Below are positions 7,836 through 15,978 of a DNA stretch of 64,000 nucleotides, in pieces (the first letter of the stretch is position 1; each line of letters opens with the position of its first letter). Location: positions 1,272-65,271 of the forward strand of contig WRLP01000007.1 in the NCBI GenBank assembly GCA_009777535.1. Reading direction: 5' to 3'. A program made the translations under genes and the position numbers. The DNA comes from Treponema sp. Lineage in GTDB: Bacteria > Spirochaetota > Spirochaetia > Treponematales > Breznakiellaceae. The notes under the pieces were generated by a model. It had not been told where the DNA came from. It saw only the letters and a list, made by a program, of their open reading frames with translations, and made no database searches.

Positions 7836-10211
7836 CTATTTTTCCGTCAGGTTATCGACCCCTTCGTTCCAGGCGGCGGCATCCGGCGTGGAGACAAGAT
7901 ATTTGTCGCAGCGGTTAAGATACAATTTAGCGGCAAGATCATTGCTGTTCTGCTGATAAATGGCATTGAAAATATCGCGGGCTGCCCGGAAATCGCGGTT
8001 TTCGTAGGCGCCGAAACCCTGTTCCCAGCTTTTTACCATTGCAGTCAAGTCAGAAGGCGCATCTTCGGCAATATCCAAAAGCTCAAACAGCCGCAGGGGA
8101 GTATTGATACCCACTACCCGCACACGGCTTAACGGCCTTACAATAAATTCATCGCCTATATGCTCTCTGGTATATTCGCTTATCAGAATACCTCCGGTGT
8201 TATACATTTTGTTCACGCCTTCAAGGCGTGCAGCCAAATTCACCGCGTTTCCCATGATCGTGTAATCCATCTTGCTTGAAGTGCCCATATTGCCGACTAC
8301 CATGTCTCCGGTATTAACGCCAAGCCTTGTGAACAGCGGGGCGGGATCATCAGGGCTTTTCATAATACTATTTGCAACTAACGCTCTTTTCACTTCTGAA
8401 TCAATGAGCCCGTGGGATAAAGCCTCATGATTGATTTTCATCTCTGCTTTTTTCATGCTGATGGCGGAACGGCATGCAAGCGACGCATGATTGGGCAGAT
8501 GAACCGGCGCTCCGAAAAACGCTATAATTGCATCACCTTCATATTTGTCTATTGTTCCATGATTCTCCAGTACAATATTGCTCATTCTTGTTAAATAAAA
8601 ATTGAGCAGTTCAACAAGTTTTTCCGGATCGCCAAGGGCTTCTGAAATTGTAGAAAAACTTCTGACATCTGTAAAAATTGCCGTCATTTCCCGCTTTTCG
8701 CCGCCCAGTTTAAGCTGGGAAGGATCGGCGATTATCTGATCAATTACTTTAGGCGAAAGATATTGGGAAAATGCTGATTTGATAAAGCGCTTCTGGCTGC
8801 CCTCTGTGGCATAGTTGTAAAGCGTTGCAGTGGTAAAAGCCAGGGCAATCCCTGCCAGAAATGTTACCATGGGCAGCCAGAGGTTTAAGTATTGATAAGC
8901 CGCAAAAGAAGCGGCAATGGTTAAGGTTGTAACAATAATTGCTCCGCTTATCGTAAGGGGAAGGCGATGCGAAAAAAGAACAAGCGCGGCCATGAGTCCC
9001 GTTACGATAAAAAGAATGAGCAGGTTCAGCCATAGCTGGCTTTCACGGATAAAATCTCCTTCAAGCAGATTATCCAGCATCGTTATGTGACACCCAACGC
9101 CCGGATACACCGAATTAATTGGAGTATTGAAAATATCAAAAAGACCCGGCGCATAGAATCCAAAGAATACATGGGCGTTCTCAAAATCCCCGGGCAGCAG
9201 AATGGGCTCTTCTCCCCGCTCCAAAGCTTCGGCGCTCTGAAGAATTTCCCAGGCGCTGTATGGAAAATATCTATCCAATTCTCCGCGGTAACGCAGCAGG
9301 GTTTTACCATTTTTGTCGACCGGAATGGAAAAATCTCCCCATTGAATTGCGCGCCTTTTTTCATCATAACTTATTTGTCGTCCGTGCCCCGATACCAGCA
9401 GGGAGGCTGCGGCTTGTCCCGGTACTGCCCTGCCGTCGAAAAGGGTAAACAGCCGTAACCGCCGGACTACTCCGTCGGAATCGAAATCGCCTGTGGCGCT
9501 TCCCAAAGCTCCCGCTGCTTCACCAAGCCCTGTTATGGGAAACTGTCCCCCCATGTTTTCCCCAAGGCTGAACTTGTTTAACATGGAGCCGAAGTTTTCC
9601 GGCTCAAACAGCGGCGGCTCAAGGCCTTCAGGCCAGGTTAAAACGTTACCCGACAGACTGCTGAAAAAAACTGTTTGCACAACTCTGTCATAATTTTTTA
9701 CCGCTTGGATAAATGTTTCATCATCTTCTTTTGCACTTAAACTCCGTATATTTCTGACTATCTCCCTGAAAATAGGTCCTGTCGAGCGGAAACCTCCGTC
9801 TGAAATTAAGGCCTGGGCTTCTTCAAGTTTTGTTACGATATTATCAATAAATTCGTCCTGCCTGGCGTTACGGTAAACTGATGGCTCAGAGAAAATAACG
9901 TCGAAAACAACTGATTCTGCCCCACCCTCATTTAAAAAAGCTACAATCTCGGCATAAGCCTGCCTCGGCCATGGCCACCCCCAGCCCCGTTCTGTTAGTG
10001 CCCAGTCAAGGCTTTCCTGATTCAATAGAATTGCTATAACATCATCGGAAGGGCGTTTGGCTCCAGCCAAAAGACGCACACGCAGATCATAAGACTTATA
10101 TTCAAGATAATTAAAAACCCCCGGCAGGTGCAAAGCTGCTGTTACCAGAAATACCAGGGTTGTGATAATCAGCGCAATATATTTTTTGCTGATACTTTTT
10201 TGTTTCTTCAT
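7836..10211 (-). CDS. CHASE2-domain class III adenylate/guanylate cyclase 1
   Basis: A 791-residue membrane cyclase. One N-terminal transmembrane helix (about residues 12-32) leads into an extracytoplasmic CHASE2 sensor domain (to about 380; DVIFSEP motif). Three transmembrane helices follow (about 395-465), then a cytoplasmic class III nucleotidyl cyclase domain (about 505-700). The catalytic domain shows FTDVRSFS and DKYEGDAIIAFFG, which carry the two metal-binding aspartates, and NLAARLEG. It should make cAMP (or cGMP) from NTP in response to an envelope signal. About 90 C-terminal residues look like a helical TPR-like tail. The gene converges on der with a single base between the stop codons. 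A second CHASE2 cyclase lies at 23.7 kb. Confidence 0.93.
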   Translation of the reverse strand: MKKQKSISKKYIALIITTLVFLVTAALHLPGVFNYLEYKSYDLRVRLLAGAKRPSDDVIAILLNQESLDWALTERGWGWPWPRQAYAEIVAFLNEGGAESVVFDVIFSEPSVYRNARQDEFIDNIVTKLEEAQALISDGGFRSTGPIFREIVRNIRSLSAKEDDETFIQAVKNYDRVVQTVFFSSLSGNVLTWPEGLEPPLFEPENFGSMLNKFSLGENMGGQFPITGLGEAAGALGSATGDFDSDGVVRRLRLFTLFDGRAVPGQAAASLLVSGHGRQISYDEKRRAIQWGDFSIPVDKNGKTLLRYRGELDRYFPYSAWEILQSAEALERGEEPILLPGDFENAHVFFGFYAPGLFDIFNTPINSVYPGVGCHITMLDNLLEGDFIRESQLWLNLLILFIVTGLMAALVLFSHRLPLTISGAIIVTTLTIAASFAAYQYLNLWLPMVTFLAGIALAFTTATLYNYATEGSQKRFIKSAFSQYLSPKVIDQIIADPSQLKLGGEKREMTAIFTDVRSFSTISEALGDPEKLVELLNFYLTRMSNIVLENHGTIDKYEGDAIIAFFGAPVHLPNHASLACRSAISMKKAEMKINHEALSHGLIDSEVKRALVANSIMKSPDDPAPLFTRLGVNTGDMVVGNMGTSSKMDYTIMGNAVNLAARLEGVNKMYNTGGILISEYTREHIGDEFIVRPLSRVRVVGINTPLRLFELLDIAEDAPSDLTAMVKSWEQGFGAYENRDFRAARDIFNAIYQQNSNDLAAKLYLNRCDKYLVSTPDAAAWNEGVDNLTEK

Positions 10212-10292
10212 GCCTCTCCTCTCATGTTAATAGTGTAGCACAGGTTCCTTGAATAATATTGCAACTTTTCCGGCACAATAAGGTCTAAACAG

Positions 10293-11951
10293 ATGATGAT
10301 AAATTTTGCTGATAATACCCTTGAAGGACTGTGTCTTGCTGCTTCGGAGAAGTATGGAGATCGTCATGCCTTTGCATTATTTAAGGAAGAGGGTATTTCC
10401 CGCCGGATTTCATACCGGACTGCCGGGTATCGCGCCAGGCAGCTTGGTCTGCTTTTGGGGCAGTTGGGAATATCCCCTGGTGACAGAGTGCTGCTGATTT
10501 CCGAAAACCGCCCTGAATGGCCGGTTGCCTATTTCGGCATCGCAATGGCGGGGGCAGTTTCCATTCCCCTGCTTACCGGCTTTTCGCCGGAGCAGGTGCT
10601 GCATATAGCCGGCCATGCCGGGGCTTCCGCTATAATCCTGAGCGGCGAAATGTCGGAAAAGATGGGGCAGTACAAATCGAAACTGCCGGCGGCCATGCCG
10701 GTAATTTTTCTCGACAATCTTGCCGGCGCCGGCATTGACGATAAAATTGAAATTACCGTTTCCATTGATGGCAGCGAGAAACGAATACCGCTGCCTGCTT
10801 CGATAGACGATTCAGTCCGGTTTCACGGGCGCAAGCCTGACGATCTTGCTTCGATCATATATACAAGCGGTACTCTTGGTGGCAGCAAGGGGGTTATGCT
10901 CTCCGGCGCAAACCTGATTTCATGCGCTCTTTCGACCCAGTCACTTGTAACTATTACCCCCCGTGATCGCGTAATATCGGTGCTGCCGCTGGCACATGCC
11001 TATGAATGCAGCCTGGGGCTTCTTGCTCCGTTTATGAGCGGTGCGGTCATTAATTACCTTGACCGGCCTCCATCGGCTTCGGTGCTGCTGCCGGCGGCAA
11101 AAAAACTGCGCCCGACAATCATGGTATCGGTTCCCTTATTTATTGAAAAAATGTACTACAGCGGCGTTGCGCCCAAACTGCGGAAAAGCAGATTATACAG
11201 ATGTCCCGTAACGCGCCCGCTTGCGGCGTTGTTTGCGGGGCGTAAGTTAAAAAAGGTATTGGGCGGCAAAATGAGTTTCTTTGGTGTCGGCGGCGCTCCC
11301 CTGTCCGAAGAAGTGGAAGATTTTCTGCGCCGGGCAAGGTTCCCGTATGCACATGGCTACGGCCTTACCGAGGCCGCCCCCCTGGTAGCAGGGTCTGCGC
11401 CCCGCACTTTCCCCTTCCGTTCAGTGGGCCCTGCCCTAAAGGGCGTAGAAATACGAATTGCAGCTAACAGCGGCGGTGTATTGGGCATTGGTGAAATACA
11501 GGTGCGCGGCCCAAATGTAATGATGGGCTACTACCGCGACGAGGTGCAGACCCGCGAAACGTTTACAGAGGACGGCTGGCTGCGAACCGGCGACCTTGGC
11601 AGCATAGACGGCAGGGGCAGGCTCTATGTACGCGGAAGACTTAAAGCGCTGATACTCGGCTCCGGCGGAGAAAACATTTATCCCGAAGAAATCGAAGGAC
11701 TGCTTGGCACATCAGAGATTGTGGAGGAGGCTCTTGTTTTCTCCGGAGAAAAAGGCGAGCTTGTGGCAATGGTCAGGCTGACCGACGCGGCAAAAGCCGC
11801 CGTAAGCAAAATAGAACATGCCATGGAGGAACTTCGCGCCTGGGCAAACAAAAAGCTGGCAAGTTTTTCGCGTCTAAGCAGAATCGAAATCCGCAATGAG
11901 CCCTTCGAAAAAACCCCTACGATGAAAATCAAGCGTTATCTGTATGTGTAG
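10293..11951 (+). CDS. Long-chain acyl-CoA synthetase / AMP-binding enzyme
   Basis: A 552-residue adenylate-forming enzyme of the FadD-like type. It activates a carboxylic acid, probably a fatty acid, to acyl-AMP and then to a CoA thioester. The P-loop motif is IIYTSGTLGGSKGVMLS (about residue 188), where the usual TTG is TLG. The A5 motif is HGYGLTEAAP and the A7/A8 hinge region is RTGDLGSIDGRGRLYVRGR. The C-terminal catalytic lysine region is KTPTMKIKRY. No signal peptide or transmembrane helix is seen. It is divergent from the cyclase across 81 bp. The start is ATG 10293 (ATG 10296 is equally possible) with a weak AAGG site. Confidence 0.88.
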   Translation: MMINFADNTLEGLCLAASEKYGDRHAFALFKEEGISRRISYRTAGYRARQLGLLLGQLGISPGDRVLLISENRPEWPVAYFGIAMAGAVSIPLLTGFSPEQVLHIAGHAGASAIILSGEMSEKMGQYKSKLPAAMPVIFLDNLAGAGIDDKIEITVSIDGSEKRIPLPASIDDSVRFHGRKPDDLASIIYTSGTLGGSKGVMLSGANLISCALSTQSLVTITPRDRVISVLPLAHAYECSLGLLAPFMSGAVINYLDRPPSASVLLPAAKKLRPTIMVSVPLFIEKMYYSGVAPKLRKSRLYRCPVTRPLAALFAGRKLKKVLGGKMSFFGVGGAPLSEEVEDFLRRARFPYAHGYGLTEAAPLVAGSAPRTFPFRSVGPALKGVEIRIAANSGGVLGIGEIQVRGPNVMMGYYRDEVQTRETFTEDGWLRTGDLGSIDGRGRLYVRGRLKALILGSGGENIYPEEIEGLLGTSEIVEEALVFSGEKGELVAMVRLTDAAKAAVSKIEHAMEELRAWANKKLASFSRLSRIEIRNEPFEKTPTMKIKRYLYV

Positions 11952-12037
11952 CTCTAGCAAAACTATGTTAATGCAGAAATGTGTGCCTATAACGGTCCAT
12001 TGTTTCTTCCTTTACCTTGACAAAGCTGCATACAATG

Positions 12038-12095
12038 TTGGCGGCGGCAGATAAGGGCTTGCAAAGAAAGACCACCGCCGCCAATTTTGTTATGT
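12038..12095 (+). terminator. Probable intrinsic terminator after the acyl-CoA synthetase
   Basis: A perfect 10-bp inverted repeat, TTGGCGGCGG at 12038-12047 with CCGCCGCCAA at 12075-12084, has a 27-base loop and is followed by TTTTGTTATGTTATT on the + strand. The loop is long for a terminator, hence moderate confidence. Confidence 0.5.
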
Positions 12096-12101
12096 TATTT
12101 T

Positions 12102-12464
12102 TTATTTTTTTAAATAATCAACATTAAAACCAAGAAAATCTACAGAAATACAAGGAGGATTATCTCTGGGAAAATAATACCCTTCATAGGTCGCTGATGT
12201 TGGGACGGTTTGATTGAATGTTATATCTTTATCATCAATGGTATATGTCCCGCTGCTTAGTACAGTGCCATCTTCATCGGCAAATGTATAATTCGATCCG
12301 GTAAATGTAATTGTATGTTCGTGGCTTGAACCATCTCCCCATGTTCCGCTAATGCTGCCACCGCCACCGCCGCCACCTGATGAACTATCACTGCAGCCAA
12401 CAAACGTCATTCCGAATACCAGCGCCATTGCCAGTATCACCATAAATACCACATGCTTTTTCAT
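12102..12464 (-). CDS. Small Gly-linker lipoprotein
   Basis: A 120-residue predicted lipoprotein. The signal peptide ends in a lipobox FVGC, followed by the flexible linker SDSSSGGGGGGGS and then about 80 residues of beta-rich sequence (SGTWGDGSSHEHTITFTG, GTYTIDDKDITF). The linker and the GTW...GTYTI...ITF pattern resemble each of the two repeats of the 419-residue lipoprotein at 14.6 kb, so they are probably distant relatives with a lipocalin-like fold. The start is the ATG at 12464 with GGAGC upstream; a longer frame upstream has no ribosome-binding site. Function unknown. Confidence 0.75.
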   Translation of the reverse strand: MKKHVVFMVILAMALVFGMTFVGCSDSSSGGGGGGGSISGTWGDGSSHEHTITFTGSNYTFADEDGTVLSSGTYTIDDKDITFNQTVPTSATYEGYYFPRDNPPCISVDFLGFNVDYLKK

Positions 12465-12569
12465 AAAAGCTCCTTTTTTGTGTCTTCTGCATTCTTTAGC
12501 AGAAATCACGAAATTTTACCCGCTCTTAAATGCAGGCATTAAGAAAGTTGATTTATTATCAGCATTTCC

Positions 12570-12631
12570 TAACTAATACTGATAGTTATATATTTATCCA
12601 CTATTGTCAAGTGGCAATCTATAACTAATAC
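12570..12631. promoter_or_regulatory. Candidate operator between lipoprotein and XRE genes
   Basis: TAACTA-N7-TAGTTA (12570-12588) is an inverted repeat. Its left part, TAACTAATAC, recurs as a perfect 10-bp direct repeat at 12622-12631. These lie in the 192-bp divergent gap between the lipoprotein and the XRE regulator, where an autoregulatory operator would be expected. Binding by the XRE protein is inference. Confidence 0.4.
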
Positions 12632-12656
12632 CTTATTCTGATATAGGGGTTAGTTT

Positions 12657-13010
12657 TTGTCTGAATTAGCTATGGAAGTAAAAGAACTTTTTGCTTTAAA
12701 CATCAAAATATTAAGAAAAAAATGTGGTTTCTCTCAGGAAAAGTTGGCTGAGTCTTCTGGTTTGTCCACTCAATCAATTAGCGATATTGAAGGCTGCCGT
12801 ACATGGGTAAGCGATAAAACATTGGGAAATCTTGCCCAAGCCCTTGGTGTTGATATTTTTCAGCTTTTCATGCCTCCTCCAGGTGAGGATAATGAAAAAA
12901 ATGCAGCGGCTTTTCTGTATAACAGACTTATAAAGCTGCGAACTATAATGAAAGAGGATATAGACAAAAGACTGGATCAATTCTATTTAACAGAAAAATC
13001 ACTAGATTAG
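12657..13010 (+). CDS. XRE-family HTH transcriptional regulator
   Basis: A 117-residue protein with an N-terminal Cro/CI-type helix-turn-helix (about residues 12-67). The pattern is KILRKKCGFSQEKLAESSGL, STQSISDIEGCRTWVSDKTL, then LAQALGVDIFQLF. The C-terminal 45 residues are charged and helical, probably for dimerisation. It starts at TTG 12657, with AGGGG seven bases upstream; the later ATG at 12672 has no such site. It is divergent from the small lipoprotein gene and overlaps the stop codon of the convergent cation exporter by a few bases. It probably controls its own gene and the lipoprotein. Confidence 0.85.
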   Translation: MSELAMEVKELFALNIKILRKKCGFSQEKLAESSGLSTQSISDIEGCRTWVSDKTLGNLAQALGVDIFQLFMPPPGEDNEKNAAAFLYNRLIKLRTIMKEDIDKRLDQFYLTEKSLD

Positions 13011-13933
13011 TTTTTTTTCTTTGTATTATCCGCCAGCGGTTCAACATGGATAGTTGCTTCCATTTTGAACTTTTCTTTAATCATGTTTTCAATGTCAAAG
13101 GCGATTGAGTGCCCCTCTCCTATGGACAGCTTTTCGTTAAGCCTGATGTGCAGGGTTACTTCGTTATGAGAAACATAATTGTGCAGATGAAAATGATGTA
13201 AATAAAGCTCTTCACCGAACATGGCTTTGACTTCACCGGTGATATTGTTTATCAATTCCTGGCTTGGTTCTTCCCCAAGTATTTTTGTAATTGCTTCTTT
13301 CATGATTGAAAAACACACATAAAACAGCATTAAAGCGATGATTATTCCCAATATACTGTCAATCCACCAAAATTGTTTTGCGAAGAAGATACCGATCAAT
13401 ACAACCACTGACGACAATGCATCTGATCTATGATGCCAGCCGTTGGCTTTTACACTGATGTTTCCGGTTTTCCGTGCAATGTAAAATGCATATTGCGCCA
13501 TCAACTCTTTTACAACAATCGAAACTGCGGTTGCAATAATTGCGATTAGCCCAAATTCAACCTGTTCGTGGTTGTTTAACTGCTCAACAGAACTTTTTAG
13601 AAAATCAAATGCTATTATGCCTATGATAACAGCTACAAAAAGCGAGGCTATTAATTCCCAGCGCCCGTGACCAAAAGGGTGTTCCCTGTCCGCCTTTTTA
13701 GACCCAAATTTTGAACCGGCGATCACAACTACGGCGCTCAAAGAATCTGAAAGCGTATGCCAGGCATCAGCAGCCAGGGCGATTGAACCTGTTACTATGC
13801 TTGCCCATATCTTTAAACTGAACAACGCTGTATTTGTTATCAGTGCTATAGTGCCTTCGACAAATCCGGCTTTTGTTCTGTCATTTGTTTTGAGCGCCCT
13901 GGCCTCAGCTGTTAATTTCTTTCCAAATTTCAT
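13007..13933 (-). CDS. Cation diffusion facilitator (CDF) metal exporter
   Basis: A 308-residue CDF antiporter that exports divalent metals across the inner membrane. The transmembrane part has about six helices with the metal-site residues AADAWHTLSDS (HxxxD) in TM2 and WHHRSDALSS (HxxxD) in TM5. The cytoplasmic C-terminal domain (about 215-300) carries HFHLHNYVSHNEVTLHI, typical of the dimeric metal-sensing fold. I chose ATG 13933 because GGAGGTGG lies upstream; the longer frame would run into the terminator. The leader contains a NiCo/czcD-type riboswitch, so the substrate is probably Co2+, Ni2+, Fe2+ or Mn2+ rather than zinc alone. Confidence 0.92.
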   Translation of the reverse strand: MKFGKKLTAEARALKTNDRTKAGFVEGTIALITNTALFSLKIWASIVTGSIALAADAWHTLSDSLSAVVVIAGSKFGSKKADREHPFGHGRWELIASLFVAVIIGIIAFDFLKSSVEQLNNHEQVEFGLIAIIATAVSIVVKELMAQYAFYIARKTGNISVKANGWHHRSDALSSVVVLIGIFFAKQFWWIDSILGIIIALMLFYVCFSIMKEAITKILGEEPSQELINNITGEVKAMFGEELYLHHFHLHNYVSHNEVTLHIRLNEKLSIGEGHSIAFDIENMIKEKFKMEATIHVEPLADNTKKKN

Positions 13934-13951
13934 TTTAATGACCACCTCCAT

Positions 13952-13995
13952 AAAAAAAACGCACCTATGGAACAAATCACTGTCCCATAGATGCG
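13952..13995 (-). terminator. Riboswitch expression platform: intrinsic terminator
   Basis: On the minus strand CGCATCTATGG (13995-13985) pairs with CCATAGGTGCG (13970-13960), an 11-bp stem with one G-U pair. Eight T residues (13959-13952) follow directly, just before the exporter's ribosome-binding site. The 5' arm contains the 3' strand of the aptamer's last helix, so aptamer and terminator are mutually exclusive. Confidence 0.85.
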
Positions 13996-14066
13996 TGCAT
14001 CACTCATCTACTGCTGCGACACCGCAGCCCAGCCCCATAAATCCGAAGATTTATCGCCTGCTCAGT
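13979..14066 (-). ncRNA. NiCo (czcD-motif) riboswitch aptamer
   Basis: Read on the minus strand, the aptamer opens with ACUGAGCAGGC. It continues through a 7-bp stem with UUCG loop (AUAAAUC/GAUUUAU), a GGGCUGCG-GUGU-CGCAGC hairpin, a UAGAUG/CAUCUA helix enclosing CACG, and ends UAUGGGACAGU. ACUG and CAGU close the four-way junction. These conserved blocks match what I know of the NiCo/czcD riboswitch class, which sits upstream of CDF exporters and responds to transition metals (Co2+, Ni2+, and by some evidence Fe2+). Its last helix competes with an intrinsic terminator, so metal binding should turn the exporter ON. The class call is from memory of the consensus, not from a covariance search. 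Confidence 0.85.
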
Positions 14067-14111
14067 TTGTACAGTGCCGCCAACTCAGTGCATGGCAGCT
14101 TCTAAACCCAA

Positions 14112-14140
14112 CTCTAACTAAAAAAAGAGTTTATTGTCAA
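14112..14140 (-). promoter_or_regulatory. Promoter of the riboswitch-CDF transcript
   Basis: Minus strand: TTGACA (14140-14135), a 17-base spacer and TTAGAG (14117-14112). It lies about 45 bases upstream of the aptamer, which is the spacing expected for the leader RNA. Confidence 0.6.
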
Positions 14141-14198
14141 GGGTGGCTTTTTCACGGCTATGGATAAGCCAGAAATGTGTACCTAAAGCTATAACATA

Positions 14199-14315
14199 AA
14201 GCGGTACGCAAAGCCCTGCCGGAGGCTGACGGCTGTGGCCTTTACTTACGGACGCTCTGGCGTCGCCTTATGTGAATCCACACCGATGCCTCCGGCAGGG
14301 CTTTGCGTACCGCTT
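14199..14315. repeat. Long hairpin: 28-bp perfect inverted repeat
   Basis: Arms are at 14199-14226 (beginning AAGCGGTACGCAAAGCC) and 14288-14315, perfectly complementary over 28 bp and enclosing 61 bases. It could be a MITE-like remnant, a strong transcription block or a structured RNA. It is flanked by the inverted 14-mer CAGAAATGTGTACC, as a small element might be. Confidence 0.75.
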
Positions 14316-14337
14316 ACATTATATTTTTTGGGCATAT

Positions 14338-14409
14338 ATTTCTGAAACAGCTATAGTAGTGAAGCGCTGGCGGAGGGGTACACATTTCTGAAACAGCTAT
14401 AGTAGTGAA
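14338..14409. repeat. 26-bp direct repeat pair
   Basis: Two perfect copies, at 14338-14363 and 14384-14409, each beginning ATTTCTGAAACAGC and ending in TAGTAGTGAA, spaced 46 bp apart. The outer part overlaps the inverted 14-mer related to 14170-14183. Confidence 0.75.
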
Positions 14410-14596
14410 AAAGCCTGCGTAGGGGAAGGAAAAATTACGTTGACAGATTTAGTATTAAAGTAGTAACATTTCAATAAATGAGCGATAAATCGCCTGTTTT
14501 GGAGAGAATCCCGCCTCAGCAATTGATCCAATTTACATTATGGTTCTCTTTTTGGCTTAAACGCCAAAATTAATATTTTTTGCCCTGGAGGCTCTT

Positions 14597-15856
14597 ATGA
14601 AAAAGAAATTATTTAAGATGGGCTTGGCTGCGGTTCTGCTGACAACCGGATTGGTTTTTGTCGGCTGCCCAACCAGCGGCAGCGGAGGAGGAGGCGGTGG
14701 TGGTGATCCAGACGGTAATCCTTTCATTGGCTCCTGGGTGGGAAAGACAGAATTTTATAACGATGATGGTATTGTTTTTTCTTCTGACAATGATGAAGAA
14801 ATAGTGTTTACAAGCAACGGATGGAAAATGTTAAGCCAATCCTGGGAAGGCACCTATAGTAGAAATGGAAACAATGCAGATTTATATGATGATCTAGGTG
14901 AAAAAGCCGGCACAGCTAAAATTAATGGTAATACTTTAACGATAAATGGGAACGATGCCTATAATTTTAACGGTACTTTTACCAAGAAACCCGGTAGTTC
15001 AGATACAGGCACAGGCACGGGTAATAATCTGTTTATTGGAACATGGGAAGGAACACTGAATATTACACTTGTTAATGAAGGTGTCGAACAATCTCAACCA
15101 GATGAACTGGAGTTTACGAGTAACTCCTGGGATATGTGGTATTGGTCAGGCACTTATGAGCGCAACGGCAATAACGCAACTATGAAAATAAACGGCGCAA
15201 ATGCCGGTACGGCAACAATCTCCGGCAGCACTTTAACAATTTCCATGGAATACAATGGTGTCAGAATAACCTCTAACAATCTAAAAATAAAAAACAGCGG
15301 CGGAGGCAGCGGAGGCCCCAGTTCAACAATCACCGATGCCGCTACAGCCAGGGCATTGGTACAGTCAATCAATTCCATGATAGATACCATTTGCAATTAT
15401 GGCATTACCCCCAAGCCAGGGAATGATCAAACTCCCTATACCATAACAAGGAACGGAACAGTATCCGGTTCGGTGTATGTAGAAGGTCCAAAGTATTATG
15501 GCGGATACCAGGAAGGTTGGCCCTCGTATGGATTTAAAATAACCAGTACCAATGCCCGATTAACACTTGATTTTACCAACTACGCTAACACCAGCAGCTT
15601 AAAAATTATTTCCGGAGAAGGTTCCTATACTTATTGGAAAGAATATGGCGGACAACAAGAAAGCGGCAATTATACTCTTGACGGCAGTTTTAATTTTTCC
15701 TATGGGGGTAACCTGTACGGAGGAACGTTGTCGATGAAGCGATCCTGGAAGCCAGAAAGTTCTTATGTGTACGGCACAACGATATATTCAACCGTTTACA
15801 CATTAGAGTATCTGCGTGTTAATGGTTCGCTTCTTTTGTCAAGTGAAAGATTATAA
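14597..15856 (+). CDS. Lipoprotein with two repeated beta domains
   Basis: A 419-residue predicted lipoprotein. The signal peptide ends in lipobox FVGC, then a linker PTSGSGGGGGGGDPDG. Two related domains follow: residues about 40-135 (NPFIGSWVGKTEF, YSRNGNNADLYDDLGEKAGTA) and about 145-240 (NLFIGTWEGTLNI, YERNGNNATMKINGANAGTA). Each resembles the bacterial lipocalin-like scaffold, joined by Gly/Ser linkers. The last 170 residues are Tyr/Ser/Gly-rich and beta-like (GSVYVEGPKYYGGYQEG), with no family recognised. It is preceded by GGAGG and followed by the caspase gene after 122 bp. It is probably a surface or periplasmic structural lipoprotein. Confidence 0.8.
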   Translation: MKKKLFKMGLAAVLLTTGLVFVGCPTSGSGGGGGGGDPDGNPFIGSWVGKTEFYNDDGIVFSSDNDEEIVFTSNGWKMLSQSWEGTYSRNGNNADLYDDLGEKAGTAKINGNTLTINGNDAYNFNGTFTKKPGSSDTGTGTGNNLFIGTWEGTLNITLVNEGVEQSQPDELEFTSNSWDMWYWSGTYERNGNNATMKINGANAGTATISGSTLTISMEYNGVRITSNNLKIKNSGGGSGGPSSTITDAATARALVQSINSMIDTICNYGITPKPGNDQTPYTITRNGTVSGSVYVEGPKYYGGYQEGWPSYGFKITSTNARLTLDFTNYANTSSLKIISGEGSYTYWKEYGGQQESGNYTLDGSFNFSYGGNLYGGTLSMKRSWKPESSYVYGTTIYSTVYTLEYLRVNGSLLLSSERL

Positions 15857-15978
15857 CGACAGAGAAGATTCAGGTAGGCCAAAACATGTCCGAGAGCGCT
15901 AATTGCGGTTTCGGACTGAAAGATGTAATATGTTGACCAACCCCTTTTTAACTCCGGTTGTGCGTTTTGGAGGTTTAC

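Larger units (their letters stand above)
14141..14596. other. Repeat-rich intergenic region without a gene
   Basis: About 450 bp between the exporter promoter and the 419-residue lipoprotein. It holds a 28-bp perfect inverted repeat, a 26-bp direct repeat, and an inverted 14-mer CAGAAATGTGTACC (14170-14183; its complement begins near 14377). A possible promoter (TTGACA at 14440-14445) and leader hairpins follow. No coding frame is convincing. Confidence 0.6.

Noticed and set aside
9087-9458. 123-codon + strand frame inside the first cyclase gene
   Set aside because: It is a shadow of the cyclase gene on the other strand; the product has no motif and its codon pattern follows the real gene.
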